DNA from: Chloroflexota bacterium
GTDB lineage: Bacteria; Chloroflexota; Dehalococcoidia; GIF9; UBA5629
Assembly: GCA_016865855.1 (NCBI GenBank)
Contig: VGNX01000017.1
Location: 1-35,683, forward strand
DNA: 35,683 nucleotides
Direction of reading: 5' to 3'
The notes beneath the pieces are model-generated. The model ran no database searches and was not told the DNA's origin. It was given only the letters and a program-made list of their open reading frames with translations. Position 1 is the first letter of the stretch, and the number at the start of each line of letters is the position of its first letter. The position numbers were made by a program, and so were the translations under genes. Shown here piece by piece: positions 7,786 through 15,678 of the stretch.

Positions 7786-8613
7786 ATGGCCTCAAAAAAC
7801 GCGCCTGATTCGGCTCCATCTAATTATAGTTTAGGACAGGTTGCTACTCAGTTTATCCTAACGTTGCCCTCAGAGGAAAGGCTAAGAGCCCAGCAAGAAG
7901 TATACAAATTTGTACGTTGGTACGGAGAGAAGCGCCCGCTAATCGGGCTCACCATCCCTGAAGTCGCCAATTATGCTGAGCAGATCACTTCGTCAACCAC
8001 TGAAGTAGTTGAAAAACTAGGGATAATCAAAACCTTCCTTGCTTATGCCCACAAGCAGGGCTTGACAAGGACGAACTTGGCTGTCCACCTCAAGAGCAAG
8101 AAGACTCCACCAAAATCAGCCTCACCTTTAAAGCGACGTTCCCACAGAAAGGTATTGCTGACCAGCCAAGGTTACGCGGATTTAAAAGCCGAGCTTACCA
8201 CCCTCAAAAACAAGCGGCCTCGTATAGCTGAAGAACTCCAGAAAGCAGCGTCTGACAAGGATTTCCGCGAAAATGCACCTCTAGAGGCAGCCAGAGAGTA
8301 CCAAGGCCAGCTGGAGGCACGCATTAGAAAACTGGAATCGACTTTAAAAATGGCAACATTAGTGGATGAACAACAGGCTGGTGGTCGAGAAATAACTTTT
8401 GGTGATACAGTAGTGCTCCGGGATCTAGCTTCAGGCGAACAGGTAAGCTACACGTTAGTTGATGCTAGTGAAGCTAACCCGATAGAAGGCAAGATCTCTG
8501 TTGTCTCACCTATGGGTCAAGCATTGTTAGGGCGGATGAAGGGGCAAAATGTCGAGGTCAAGGCACCAGCTGGCGTCCTGCATTACCGAATTGAAGACAT
8601 TCAGCACCGTTGA
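7786..8613 (+). CDS. GreA/GreB transcript-cleavage factor with an extra N-terminal recombinase-like helical domain
   Basis: 275 residues, against about 158 for ordinary GreA. Residues about 121-275 are GreA-like: a coiled coil with the tip motif DFRENAPLEAA (Asp159 and Glu162 at the positions of the acidic pair that drives RNA cleavage by RNA polymerase), then the FKBP-like C-terminal domain (VSPMGQALLG). Residues about 15-105 form an unrelated helical region (AQQEVYKFVRWYGEKRPL, IKTFLAYAHKQGLTRTNLA) resembling the SAM-like core-binding domain of tyrosine recombinases, without any catalytic domain. Residues 104-121 are a basic Pro/Ser/Lys-rich linker. It has its own strong promoter. The ribosome binding site (AAAGGG) is very close to the ATG, hence weak. 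Confidence 0.85.
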   Translation: MASKNAPDSAPSNYSLGQVATQFILTLPSEERLRAQQEVYKFVRWYGEKRPLIGLTIPEVANYAEQITSSTTEVVEKLGIIKTFLAYAHKQGLTRTNLAVHLKSKKTPPKSASPLKRRSHRKVLLTSQGYADLKAELTTLKNKRPRIAEELQKAASDKDFRENAPLEAAREYQGQLEARIRKLESTLKMATLVDEQQAGGREITFGDTVVLRDLASGEQVSYTLVDASEANPIEGKISVVSPMGQALLGRMKGQNVEVKAPAGVLHYRIEDIQHR

Positions 8614-8640
8614 ACTTAGATTGACCAAGATATTCAAGGC

Positions 8641-8669
8641 TTTCCAAATCAGGAATTCTGTATTATAAT
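8641..8669 (+). promoter_or_regulatory. promoter of the acyl-CoA dehydrogenase pair, with a long leader
   Basis: TTTCCA (8641-8646, 4/6), 17 bases, then perfect TATAAT (8664-8669). Predicted start near 8676, leaving about 219 untranslated bases before the coding region. Confidence 0.6.
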
Positions 8670-8675
8670 AAATGA

Positions 8676-8884
8676 GCTTAAATATAGGATTTAACCTACG
8701 AGGGTTTTTCCCAAACAAATTGGTACAGCTCTACGCGTGAAAGTTGTAAGGAATCTACGGTAGCTTGAGAGTAGGTAACGCAAGCAGGGATAAAGTAGCA
8801 ACCTAAGCTGGCGCTCGACTAGTGCTGGGTAATGCTATACCAGCCCTTGCGAGTGGCGCTATCATAGGAATCTAAAAACTAAAA
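8676..8884 (+). ncRNA. candidate structured leader RNA (class not recognised)
   Basis: No reading frame of note. Pairings seen: GCTTG (8763-8767) with CAAGC (8781-8785); TAGGT in that loop (8772-8776) with ACCTA (8801-8805), which would make a pseudoknot; and a two-part hairpin GCGCTCG (8811-8817) / CGAG..GCGC (8850-8859) enclosing GCTGG (8823-8827) / CCAGC (8840-8844). A competing pairing AGCTT (8762-8766) / AAGCT (8805-8809) exists. No T-run follows, so any control would be translational or the RNA acts on its own. It does not match a riboswitch consensus I know. Confidence 0.35.
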
Positions 8885-8894
8885 GGAGGTACAG

Positions 8895-10079
8895 ATGGAT
8901 TTTGGGCTAACAGAGGAACAGGAGGCGCACAGAAAAGAGTTTTTCGAGGTCTGTAAGGAGCTTGAGAAAAAAAGGCCACCAAGTTTTGTAGGATTTGAGG
9001 CTGTCTTTGAGATTGACGAATGCTGGGAATTCCACCTTCACTGCGCCAAGGAATTCGCTAAAAAGGGATGGCTTGCTTTAGCTTGGCCTCCTGAATACGG
9101 CGGCACTGGAACCATGATGGACAGAGTCCTCTTCGCCGAGGCGAGAGGATACCACGGAATTCCTGGGGCTGACATCTTTGGAGTGCAAATGCTCGCCCCT
9201 ACCCTTTTACAGGCCGCAAGCGACGCAATAAAGAAAGAATTTCTGCCGCCAATTGCGCAAGGAGAGGTTATGTGGTGCGAGCTATGGAGCGAGCCCAATG
9301 CAGGCTCAGACTTGGCCACTCTGGCCACCACCGCGATAAAAAAGGGTGACGAATACGTTATAAATGGTCAAAAGACCTGGACTACGGGTGCTCACCGGGC
9401 TGATTGGGGCTTTGGAGTATTCAAGACCGACCCGGCTGCTCGGAAACACCACAACATCACTTTCATCTTGCTCGACATGAAAACGCCCGGAATAACGGTA
9501 AGGCCCATTCCATACATGAATGGCGGTGCCCCGTTCGATGAGGTTTATTTTGATGATGTTCATGTGCCGGCTAAAAATATCGTCGGTCAGGAAAACGAAG
9601 GCTGGGCGGTGGTCAATCTCCTCGCCGGTTTCGAGAGGTCGGGAATGTCAGAAATCATGGCCATGTTCCGTGAGCTGGAAGGGCTAGTGAAATATTGCAA
9701 TGAGACCAAGCGGAACGGTCAACCTTTAGCCAGAGACCCATTAATACGCAACCGCGTGGCACAGCTAGCCTGTGAACTGCAAGCAGCCCGCGCCATCGCA
9801 TACCGAATAGCTGACTTGCAAAACAGGAACGAGATGGCCCTGATGGATGCATCAGCAGCAAAGATATTCTACAGCGAGTTAGGCGAGCGTTTTGCTTTCT
9901 TTGCAACCGACATCGCAGGTCCATATGGCCAGGTCAAGACCTCCCGATGGGCTCCCATGCACGGAGTATGGGAGAAAGCATTCCAAGAATGTTTCATAAC
10001 CATCATCTCCATGGGAACAAATGAGATACAAAGGAATATCATCGCCTGGTATGGTTTAGGCTTGCCCAGGATGAAATAA
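8895..10079 (+). CDS. acyl-CoA dehydrogenase, probable catalytic subunit of a heteromeric enzyme
   Basis: 394 residues. Visible: LAWPPEYGGTG, the FAD/substrate motif WSEPNAGSDLA and the C-terminal MGTNEIQRNII motif. Met occupies the medium-chain catalytic Glu position, but Glu247 in GFERSG sits at the alternative base position used in isovaleryl-type enzymes and in heteromeric bacterial dehydrogenases. The next gene, 23 bases on, is a second, divergent acyl-CoA dehydrogenase lacking that Glu; such pairs form alpha2beta2 enzymes in steroid side-chain and related pathways of actinobacteria. AAGGAGG lies six bases before the ATG, the strongest ribosome binding site around. Substrate unknown (long-chain, aromatic or polycyclic acyl-CoA possible). 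Confidence 0.93.
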   Translation: MDFGLTEEQEAHRKEFFEVCKELEKKRPPSFVGFEAVFEIDECWEFHLHCAKEFAKKGWLALAWPPEYGGTGTMMDRVLFAEARGYHGIPGADIFGVQMLAPTLLQAASDAIKKEFLPPIAQGEVMWCELWSEPNAGSDLATLATTAIKKGDEYVINGQKTWTTGAHRADWGFGVFKTDPAARKHHNITFILLDMKTPGITVRPIPYMNGGAPFDEVYFDDVHVPAKNIVGQENEGWAVVNLLAGFERSGMSEIMAMFRELEGLVKYCNETKRNGQPLARDPLIRNRVAQLACELQAARAIAYRIADLQNRNEMALMDASAAKIFYSELGERFAFFATDIAGPYGQVKTSRWAPMHGVWEKAFQECFITIISMGTNEIQRNIIAWYGLGLPRMK

Positions 10080-10102
10080 ACTAAGTTTCGATAGGAGGAA
10101 TC

Positions 10103-11236
10103 ATGGATCTAAGATTTACTGAAGCGCAAGAGATTTTGAAGAAAATGGCACGGGACTTCCTTACCACGGAATGCCCTAAGACTCTGGTGAGAGAACTCGA
10201 AAAGAGTGAGAAGGGATATTCCCCAGAACTCTGGAAGAAGATGGCCGAGCTGGGGTGGATGGGATTGGTTATCCCTGAAGAATACGAGGGTATGGGTTAC
10301 ACCTTCCAGGATCTGACAGTCCTCTTAGAGGAGGCAGGTAGAAATATCCTTCCCGGACCGCTAATCTCTACCGTAATCAGCACCTTCCCCATCCTCGAGG
10401 CCGGGACTGAGGAACAAAAGAAAGAGTTCCTGCCCAAAATAGCTCGGGGAGAACTAATTATTACTATGGCTCTTCTCGAAGCTGAAGGGACATTCAACGC
10501 CTCTGGAATTGCCGCTAAAGCAACACCCCAAGGTGATGACTTCATAATAAATGGCACAAAGCTCTTTGTTGAAATGGCCCATGTTGCCAATTACATCATC
10601 TGTGTCACCCGAACCAAAGATGGGGCTTCTCCTGAGAAAGGAATCACCCTCTTTTTAGTTGACTCCAAGGCCCCTGGAATACGCTGTGAAGTAATACCTA
10701 CTATAGCCGCAGACAAGCTATGCGAGGTGCGCTTTGAGAACGTCACTGTGCCCAAGAAAAACATGCTGGGCAAGTTAGATCAGGGATGGCCTATTGTAGA
10801 AATGCTATTACGTAAAGGAGCTATCGCTAAGTGCGCAGAGTCCATCGGTGCGATACAAACTTGCGTCGAAATGACTGTTGCGTACTCCAAAGAAAGGGTC
10901 CAGTATGACAGACCTATCGGAGCTTTCCAGGCACTTCAGCACATAATGGCTGACATGTGGACCGCAATGGAAACCGGCCGTTATTTAGTCTATGAGGTGG
11001 CCTGGATGGAATCAGAGGGGCAGCCCTGTGCCAAAGAAGTCTCCTTAGCAAAGGCATATGTCAACGAGGTCTACAAGAATGTGGGCAAGTGGGCAGTAAG
11101 ATTACACGGCGCCATTGCCACCACCTATGACCACGATATACCACTTTACTACCGAAGGTCCAAGGCCGCAGACATTGCTTTTGGTGGCACTGATTTCCAC
11201 AGGGAGCTGGTAGCCCAAAAAATTGGGCTAATCTAA
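10103..11236 (+). CDS. acyl-CoA dehydrogenase, probable non-catalytic partner subunit
   Basis: 377 residues of acyl-CoA dehydrogenase fold (MDLRFTEAQEILKKMARDF at the start, GLVIPEEYEGMG, C-terminal FGGTDFHRELVAQ). The usual T-E-P-x-A-G-S FAD motif is degenerate (LLEAEGTFNASG), and neither known catalytic-Glu position is filled: the helix position reads LRKGAIAK and the C-terminal one GGTDF. This matches the second subunit of heteromeric dehydrogenases, which completes the FAD site of its partner. Good ribosome binding site (AGGAGG, five bases before ATG). A strong terminator follows, closing the two-gene operon. Confidence 0.9.
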   Translation: MDLRFTEAQEILKKMARDFLTTECPKTLVRELEKSEKGYSPELWKKMAELGWMGLVIPEEYEGMGYTFQDLTVLLEEAGRNILPGPLISTVISTFPILEAGTEEQKKEFLPKIARGELIITMALLEAEGTFNASGIAAKATPQGDDFIINGTKLFVEMAHVANYIICVTRTKDGASPEKGITLFLVDSKAPGIRCEVIPTIAADKLCEVRFENVTVPKKNMLGKLDQGWPIVEMLLRKGAIAKCAESIGAIQTCVEMTVAYSKERVQYDRPIGAFQALQHIMADMWTAMETGRYLVYEVAWMESEGQPCAKEVSLAKAYVNEVYKNVGKWAVRLHGAIATTYDHDIPLYYRRSKAADIAFGGTDFHRELVAQKIGLI

Positions 11237-11263
11237 GCGCATTTAGCCGCAAAGAGCACTTCA

Positions 11264-11298
11264 CTTAGCCTCTCCTATCCGGAGGGGCTAAGTTTTTG
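11264..11298 (+). terminator. intrinsic terminator of the acyl-CoA dehydrogenase operon
   Basis: CTTAGCCTCTCC, a short loop, then GGAGGGGCTAAG (12-bp stem with one G-U pair), followed by TTTTT. Clear rho-independent terminator. Confidence 0.93.
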
Positions 11299-11311
11299 TC
11301 TTAACTACAGA

Positions 11312-11907
11312 TTTAATTTTAGCGAGTTCTCAGTAGATACCAAGAACCCTGGTATAAATTACACCCTGCTTAAGACCATCGATGGTGACAATCAATATGA
11401 GGTCACATTCAATAAGGTGAAAGCCCCGAAGAAAATCATACTTGGGAAAAAGGAAAGGGACATATTCAACTACAAGAAGTATTACGTAAAGCAGCAGTAG
11501 CTAAGAGCATTGAGACGTTCGGCGGTGCTCAACAAGTCCTTGAAATGACTGTGGATTATGTCAAAAACCGCAAACAATTTGGAGTGCCCGTAGGTTCCTT
11601 CTAAGGCATTCAACATCACTGCGCCAACATGCTAACCGACATCGACACATCATGGTTGATTAGCTGTAAGGCAGCCTGGAAAATTAACGAGGGGCTCCCT
11701 CATGCCATTGAGGCAGCTATGGCAAAGGCCCGGACCAGCGATGCTTACAAACGGGTTACTAAATTGGGCCATCAAAGCGTAGGTAGCGTAAGTCTGATGG
11801 AAGACCACGATATACTCCTATATTCTAAACGAGCTAAAGCAGCTGAACTGACCCTCGGCAATGCTGATTTCCATCGAGAGGTACTAGCTCAAGAGCTAGT
11901 GCTATAA
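11312..11907 (+). pseudogene. decayed acyl-CoA dehydrogenase partner subunit (C-terminal part only)
   Basis: A broken paralogue of the gene just upstream. The first frame gives SVDTKNPGI and FNKVKAPKKIILGK, matching LVDSKAPGI and FENVTVPKKNMLGK of the intact copy. Between about 11440 and 11465 the homology moves to another frame, where QEVLRKAAVAKSIET matches the intact VEMLLRKGAIAKCAES. At 11602 a TAA stands exactly where the intact gene has the Gln of AFQALQH, probably a CAA-to-TAA change. The tail LGNADFHREVLAQELVL is still well preserved. The N-terminal half is missing and the terminator of the intact gene lies at the junction, so this is a tandem duplicate under decay. Confidence 0.88.
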
Positions 11908-11997
11908 CTTAAAAGCCTTAGCGGATTGAAACTAAGGAAAACCATTTTAACTACTAAACCACCCGAGCTCTGTGAGTGATTATCCTCTCCTGTTCAA

Positions 11998-12026
11998 TTG
12001 CCTTACCAATCACCTTATGCTATACT
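11998..12026 (+). promoter_or_regulatory. promoter of the rpsB operon
   Basis: TTGCCT (11998-12003, 4/6), 17 bases, TATACT (12021-12026, 5/6). Predicted start near 12033. It lies in the 206-base space after the pseudogene, which otherwise holds only the rpsB leader. Confidence 0.6.
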
Positions 12027-12061
12027 GATGAGCAACTTTAGTTAAGGAATGTTATTAGTAA

Positions 12062-12088
12062 CCCATGAAAAACTTCGTTTTTCAGGGG
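12062..12088 (+). other. hairpin in the rpsB leader
   Basis: TGAAAAAC (12066-12073) pairs perfectly with GTTTTTCA (12077-12084) across a TTC loop, extended by CCC/GGG with one mismatch. It stands 25 bases before the rpsB start and has no T-run, so it is not a terminator. S2 genes are often autoregulated through their leader, so this may be a protein-binding site; that is inference only. Confidence 0.4.
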
Positions 12089-12113
12089 TTCAATATAATT
12101 AGGAGGTCAGAAT

Positions 12114-12899
12114 TTGCCGGAGTTGATTTCAGTTAAACAGCTTCTGGAAGCCGGGGCTCATTTTGGGCATTTAACGGGCCACTGGCACCCACGCATGAAA
12201 AGCTACATTTTCACCCAACGCAACGGCATCCATATCATCGACTTAGAACAAACTGTAACTATGCTGGATAGAGCCTGCACTTACGTTAGAGAACTGGTCA
12301 GCAGTGGGCAAAGCGTTCTCCTCGTCGGCACTAAGAAGCAAGCTCAGGAAATAATAGAAGAAGAAGCGAAACGATGTGGTATGTATTATGTCAACCAAAG
12401 ATGGCTAGGTGGAATGTTAACCAATTTCGCCACTATTCAAGCCAGGATAGATTATCTGGTTCGTCTCGAGGATAGAAGAGATAAAGGTGAGCTAGATCAC
12501 TTATCCAAAAAGGAAAAAATGAAGGTCGAAAAGGAAATAGCACGACTTAACAAGTTACTGGGTGGCTTTAAGGAAATGACTACCCTTCCCGGAGCCATAT
12601 TTATTGTTGACCCAACTAAAGAGAAAATAGCTCTGGCTGAAACAAAAAAGGTTGGCATACCAATAGTAGCTGTTGTAGACACTAACTGCGATCCCACAGG
12701 TATCGACTACCTTATTCCAGCTAATGATGATGCTATAAAGGCAATCAAACTCATATGCAGCAAAATAGCGGATGCGGTTCTCGAAGGCAAGATGATTAAG
12801 GAGACTGGCGAAATAGGAACTGCTGAACCAACTCCAGCAGGGACAGAACCCGCCCAACTATTGGAATCCCATATTTTTGCACCTGACGAAGCTGAATAG
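12114..12899 (+). CDS. rpsB: 30S ribosomal protein S2
   Basis: 261 residues, full family length. Diagnostic stretches: [53 protein letters not shown] and [12 protein letters not shown]. Starts with TTG, supported by AGGAGG seven bases upstream and by the conserved N-terminus. The last 35 or so residues are an acidic, Pro/Ala/Glu-rich tail. It heads the operon with tsf, pyrH and frr, the common bacterial order. Confidence 0.98.
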   Translation: MPELISVKQLLEAGAHFGHLTGHWHPRMKSYIFTQRNGIHIIDLEQTVTMLDRACTYVRELVSSGQSVLLVGTKKQAQEIIEEEAKRCGMYYVNQRWLGGMLTNFATIQARIDYLVRLEDRRDKGELDHLSKKEKMKVEKEIARLNKLLGGFKEMTTLPGAIFIVDPTKEKIALAETKKVGIPIVAVVDTNCDPTGIDYLIPANDDAIKAIKLICSKIADAVLEGKMIKETGEIGTAEPTPAGTEPAQLLESHIFAPDEAE

Positions 12900-12940
12900 C
12901 GAGGCAGTGATGCCTTACGCTACATAGCAAGGAGGTATAA

Positions 12941-13444
12941 TTGCAAGTTTCAACTACAACGATAAAGGAGCTCAGGAGAAAAACCGGTGCCGGCGTTATA
13001 GACTGCAAGAAGGCTCTGCTCGAAGCAGAGGGAAAGTTGGAAAAGGCGGCCGAGATTCTTAACCAGCGCGGACTGGCCTTGGCTCGCAAGAAAGCTGATC
13101 GCGCCGCAGACCAAGGAATAATCGAAGCTTATGTCCACCCTGGAGGACAGATTGCGGTACTGGTTGAACTCAATTGTGAGACCGATTTCGTCGCCCGCAC
13201 TGATGAATTTAAGGATTTAGCTCATAACCTGGCCCTACAAATAGCCGCCATGTCCCCCCAATTCATCTCTCCCGAAGATATACCAGAAAAAACAGACGCA
13301 GACCCCGAAACAGCTTGCCTTTTGCTCCAGCCATTTATCAAAGACCCCACCAAGACCGTCCAGGATATCATCACTGAAACGATAGCCAAGGTTGGTGAGA
13401 ATATCAAAATACGCAGATTCGTCAGATTCGAATTAGGTTATTAG
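12941..13444 (+). CDS. tsf: elongation factor Ts (short form)
   Basis: Nucleotide-exchange factor for EF-Tu. 167 residues, much shorter than the ~280 of E. coli and resembling the compact forms of Thermus-like and Dehalococcoides-type bacteria. The UBA-like N-terminal domain ([19 protein letters not shown]) and the core motif [11 protein letters not shown] are intact, followed by a single compact core subdomain ending [13 protein letters not shown]. The start is TTG with GGAGG five bases upstream. rpsB ends 41 bases before; pyrH starts two bases after the stop. Confidence 0.97.
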   Translation: MQVSTTTIKELRRKTGAGVIDCKKALLEAEGKLEKAAEILNQRGLALARKKADRAADQGIIEAYVHPGGQIAVLVELNCETDFVARTDEFKDLAHNLALQIAAMSPQFISPEDIPEKTDADPETACLLLQPFIKDPTKTVQDIITETIAKVGENIKIRRFVRFELGY

Positions 13445-13446
13445 AA

Positions 13447-14184
13447 ATGGCAGCAAAAAAGCCCAAATACAAGCGCGTCTTACTCAAGCTAAGTGGCGAA
13501 GCACTCATGGGTAAGAAAAGGTTTGGTATCGACCGTTCAGTTCTGACACGTGTAGCCCGACAAATAAAACAAGTAATCGAGCAGGGAGTTGAGGTAGCTA
13601 TAGTGGTCGGGGGGGGCAATTTCTGGCGGGGCACCGGTAGCGAAGCTAAAGGAATGGACCGAGCTACAGCTGACTACGCAGGAATGTTAGCTACAGTGAT
13701 TAATGCCCTGGCCCTTCAGGATTCATTAGAAAATGAAGGAATCACTACTAGGACTCAATCAGCCATTACTATGCAAGCCGTAGCTGAGCCATATATACGC
13801 CGTCGAGCTATCCGACACCTAGAAAAGAAAAGAGTCGTTATCTTTGCCGGCGGTACAGGAAACCCTTACATGACTACTGATACCGCTGCAGCGCTGCGGG
13901 CCATTGAAATCGGAGCCGAAGTCCTCCTTGTAGCCAAAAATAGAGTCAATGGGGTATATGATACTGACCCGCTCAAAAATCCACAGGCGAAGAAATTTGA
14001 CCGTTTAACCCATAAAGACGCTTTAAACTTGCACCTCCAGGTGATGGACAGCACTGCTTTCTCTCTGTGTCAGGACAACAAACTTCCTGTAATAATCTTC
14101 GACCTCCAAGGAAAACAAAGCATAGAGCGTGCCATCTTTGGAGAACATGTCGGCACCTTTGTCACTAACGAGGAAGGGAAATGA
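13447..14184 (+). CDS. pyrH: uridylate kinase (UMP kinase)
   Basis: Phosphorylates UMP to UDP with ATP. 245 residues, amino-acid-kinase fold. Motifs: [13 protein letters not shown] near the start, [47 protein letters not shown] (nucleotide/substrate binding) and NGVYDTDP. The start codon is two bases after tsf and the stop overlaps the frr start (ATGA), so translation is coupled through the operon. Confidence 0.98.
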   Translation: MAAKKPKYKRVLLKLSGEALMGKKRFGIDRSVLTRVARQIKQVIEQGVEVAIVVGGGNFWRGTGSEAKGMDRATADYAGMLATVINALALQDSLENEGITTRTQSAITMQAVAEPYIRRRAIRHLEKKRVVIFAGGTGNPYMTTDTAAALRAIEIGAEVLLVAKNRVNGVYDTDPLKNPQAKKFDRLTHKDALNLHLQVMDSTAFSLCQDNKLPVIIFDLQGKQSIERAIFGEHVGTFVTNEEGK

Positions 14185-14738
14185 TCGAACAAATACTCAC
14201 CGAAATCAATGGTAAAATGCAAAAAGCTGTTGATGCTTTGACCCGGGACCTAGCAGCTATTCGCACAGGACGAGCATCACCGGCCCTAGTTGAGCATATC
14301 AAAGCTGATTACCATGGCGTCCTCACTCCAATCAACCAGATCGCTTCTATCACAATTCCTGAAGCCAAAATGATACTTATCCAACCATGGGACCGCAGTT
14401 CAATCCGCAGTATTGAGAAAGCTATTCTTACCTCTGACCTTGGTCTGAACCCAACAAGCGATAGCAATGTCGTACGCATACCTATCCCACCGCTCACCGA
14501 AGAACGACGTAAAGAGTTAACCAGAGTAGTTCACAAAAGATTAGAAGAGGCAAGAATTGCTCTTCGTAATCTAAGACGTGAAGGTATCGAAAGATTGAGG
14601 CAGGCGGAGAAAAATAAAGAAATCTCCCAAGATCAATACACACGTGCCTCAGAACAACTTCAAAAGCTCACTGATAACTTCATAGACAAAGTCAATGACA
14701 TAGGACAAGCCAAAGAAACAGAGATAATGGAGGTCTAA
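14181..14738 (+). CDS. frr: ribosome recycling factor
   Basis: 185 residues, normal length. Releases ribosomes from mRNA after termination together with EF-G. Seen: [20 protein letters not shown] at the start, [11 protein letters not shown], the [16 protein letters not shown] stretch and the long helical C-terminal part ([17 protein letters not shown]). The ATG overlaps the pyrH stop. It is followed by 145 bases in which I see no gene and only a weak AAAAC/GTTTT hairpin; the uppS gene that usually stands here is absent. Confidence 0.98.
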   Translation: MIEQILTEINGKMQKAVDALTRDLAAIRTGRASPALVEHIKADYHGVLTPINQIASITIPEAKMILIQPWDRSSIRSIEKAILTSDLGLNPTSDSNVVRIPIPPLTEERRKELTRVVHKRLEEARIALRNLRREGIERLRQAEKNKEISQDQYTRASEQLQKLTDNFIDKVNDIGQAKETEIMEV

Positions 14739-14883
14739 AAATTCCGAAAACCTGGAGGCCCCCGTTTTTTATAGAGTGCATCTACACATAGAACATCATG
14801 CCAGCACCGAAAAGCCCTACCGATATTCAGCATTCCTCGTTACAGCCAGTGCTACTTAAGGCACTCAGAGTCCAAGAATAAAC

Positions 14884-15678
14884 ATGCTCAGGCATAGAAT
14901 TCTCACTGCTGTTGTCGGCCTACCACTCCTGATTGCCATAATCTGGTTCGGTGAACCTTGGTTTACCCTCTTGATAGCTGTTATGGCCGCGCTTGGTAGC
15001 TGGGAGTTCTACCGAATGGCTAGTCAGTCAAAGATACAGCCGATCACTTATTTCGGCATGGCTTGGGTACTACTTGTAGTCCTCAGCCCTCATTGCCCAT
15101 ATCCTGTTACAACGCCTTTCCTCATCACCTCAGCCATAGTTGTCTCGCTAATCTGGATGTTGTTTCGTTCTCCGAGGGAACAGGCTTTTGCTAACTGGGC
15201 CTGGACAGTGGCTGGGATCCTCTATATCGGCTGGATGCTCAGTCACTGGGTTGAACTCAGAAGCTTGGAAGCTGGCAGAGAGCTGGTATTTTGGGCTATG
15301 TTCACCACATTTGCTAACGATACCAGCGCTTTTTTTGTCGGCAGGGCCTGGGGTAAACACGCTCTAGCCCCATCCATAAGCTCAGGCAAAACTTGGGAAG
15401 GAGCTATGGGTGGGCTATTGGCCGGTATTGTAGCTTCCCTAATTCTCAGTACAATCTTTTCACTGCCCTTTAACTACTGGCAGGCAACCCTTTTAGGCTG
15501 CATTATAAGTATATTTGCCCAGCTTGGTGATTTAGTGGAGTCACTGCTCAAGCGTAATTTGGGTGCCAAGGATGCAGGCAGGCTAATACCGGGGCATGGT
15601 GGCATCCTCGACCGCATCGACAGTCTCATATTCACCGGAGTTATAGTATACTATTGCGTGGTATTAGCTATATTATGA
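14884..15678 (+). CDS. cdsA: phosphatidate cytidylyltransferase
   Basis: Integral membrane enzyme making CDP-diacylglycerol from phosphatidic acid and CTP. 264 residues with about seven hydrophobic segments. The family signature is in the C-terminal third: SSGKTWEGAMGG, AQLGDLVESLLKRNLGAKD and the closing PGHGGILDRIDSL. No clear ribosome binding site precedes the ATG. The stop overlaps the dxr start (ATGA), so the two are coupled. Confidence 0.96.
   Translation: MLRHRILTAVVGLPLLIAIIWFGEPWFTLLIAVMAALGSWEFYRMASQSKIQPITYFGMAWVLLVVLSPHCPYPVTTPFLITSAIVVSLIWMLFRSPREQAFANWAWTVAGILYIGWMLSHWVELRSLEAGRELVFWAMFTTFANDTSAFFVGRAWGKHALAPSISSGKTWEGAMGGLLAGIVASLILSTIFSLPFNYWQATLLGCIISIFAQLGDLVESLLKRNLGAKDAGRLIPGHGGILDRIDSLIFTGVIVYYCVVLAIL

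Noticed and set aside
14798-14881. 27-codon ATG frame ending three bases before cdsA
   Set aside because: No ribosome binding site and no hydrophobic or conserved pattern; it could be a coupling leader, but nothing supports that.
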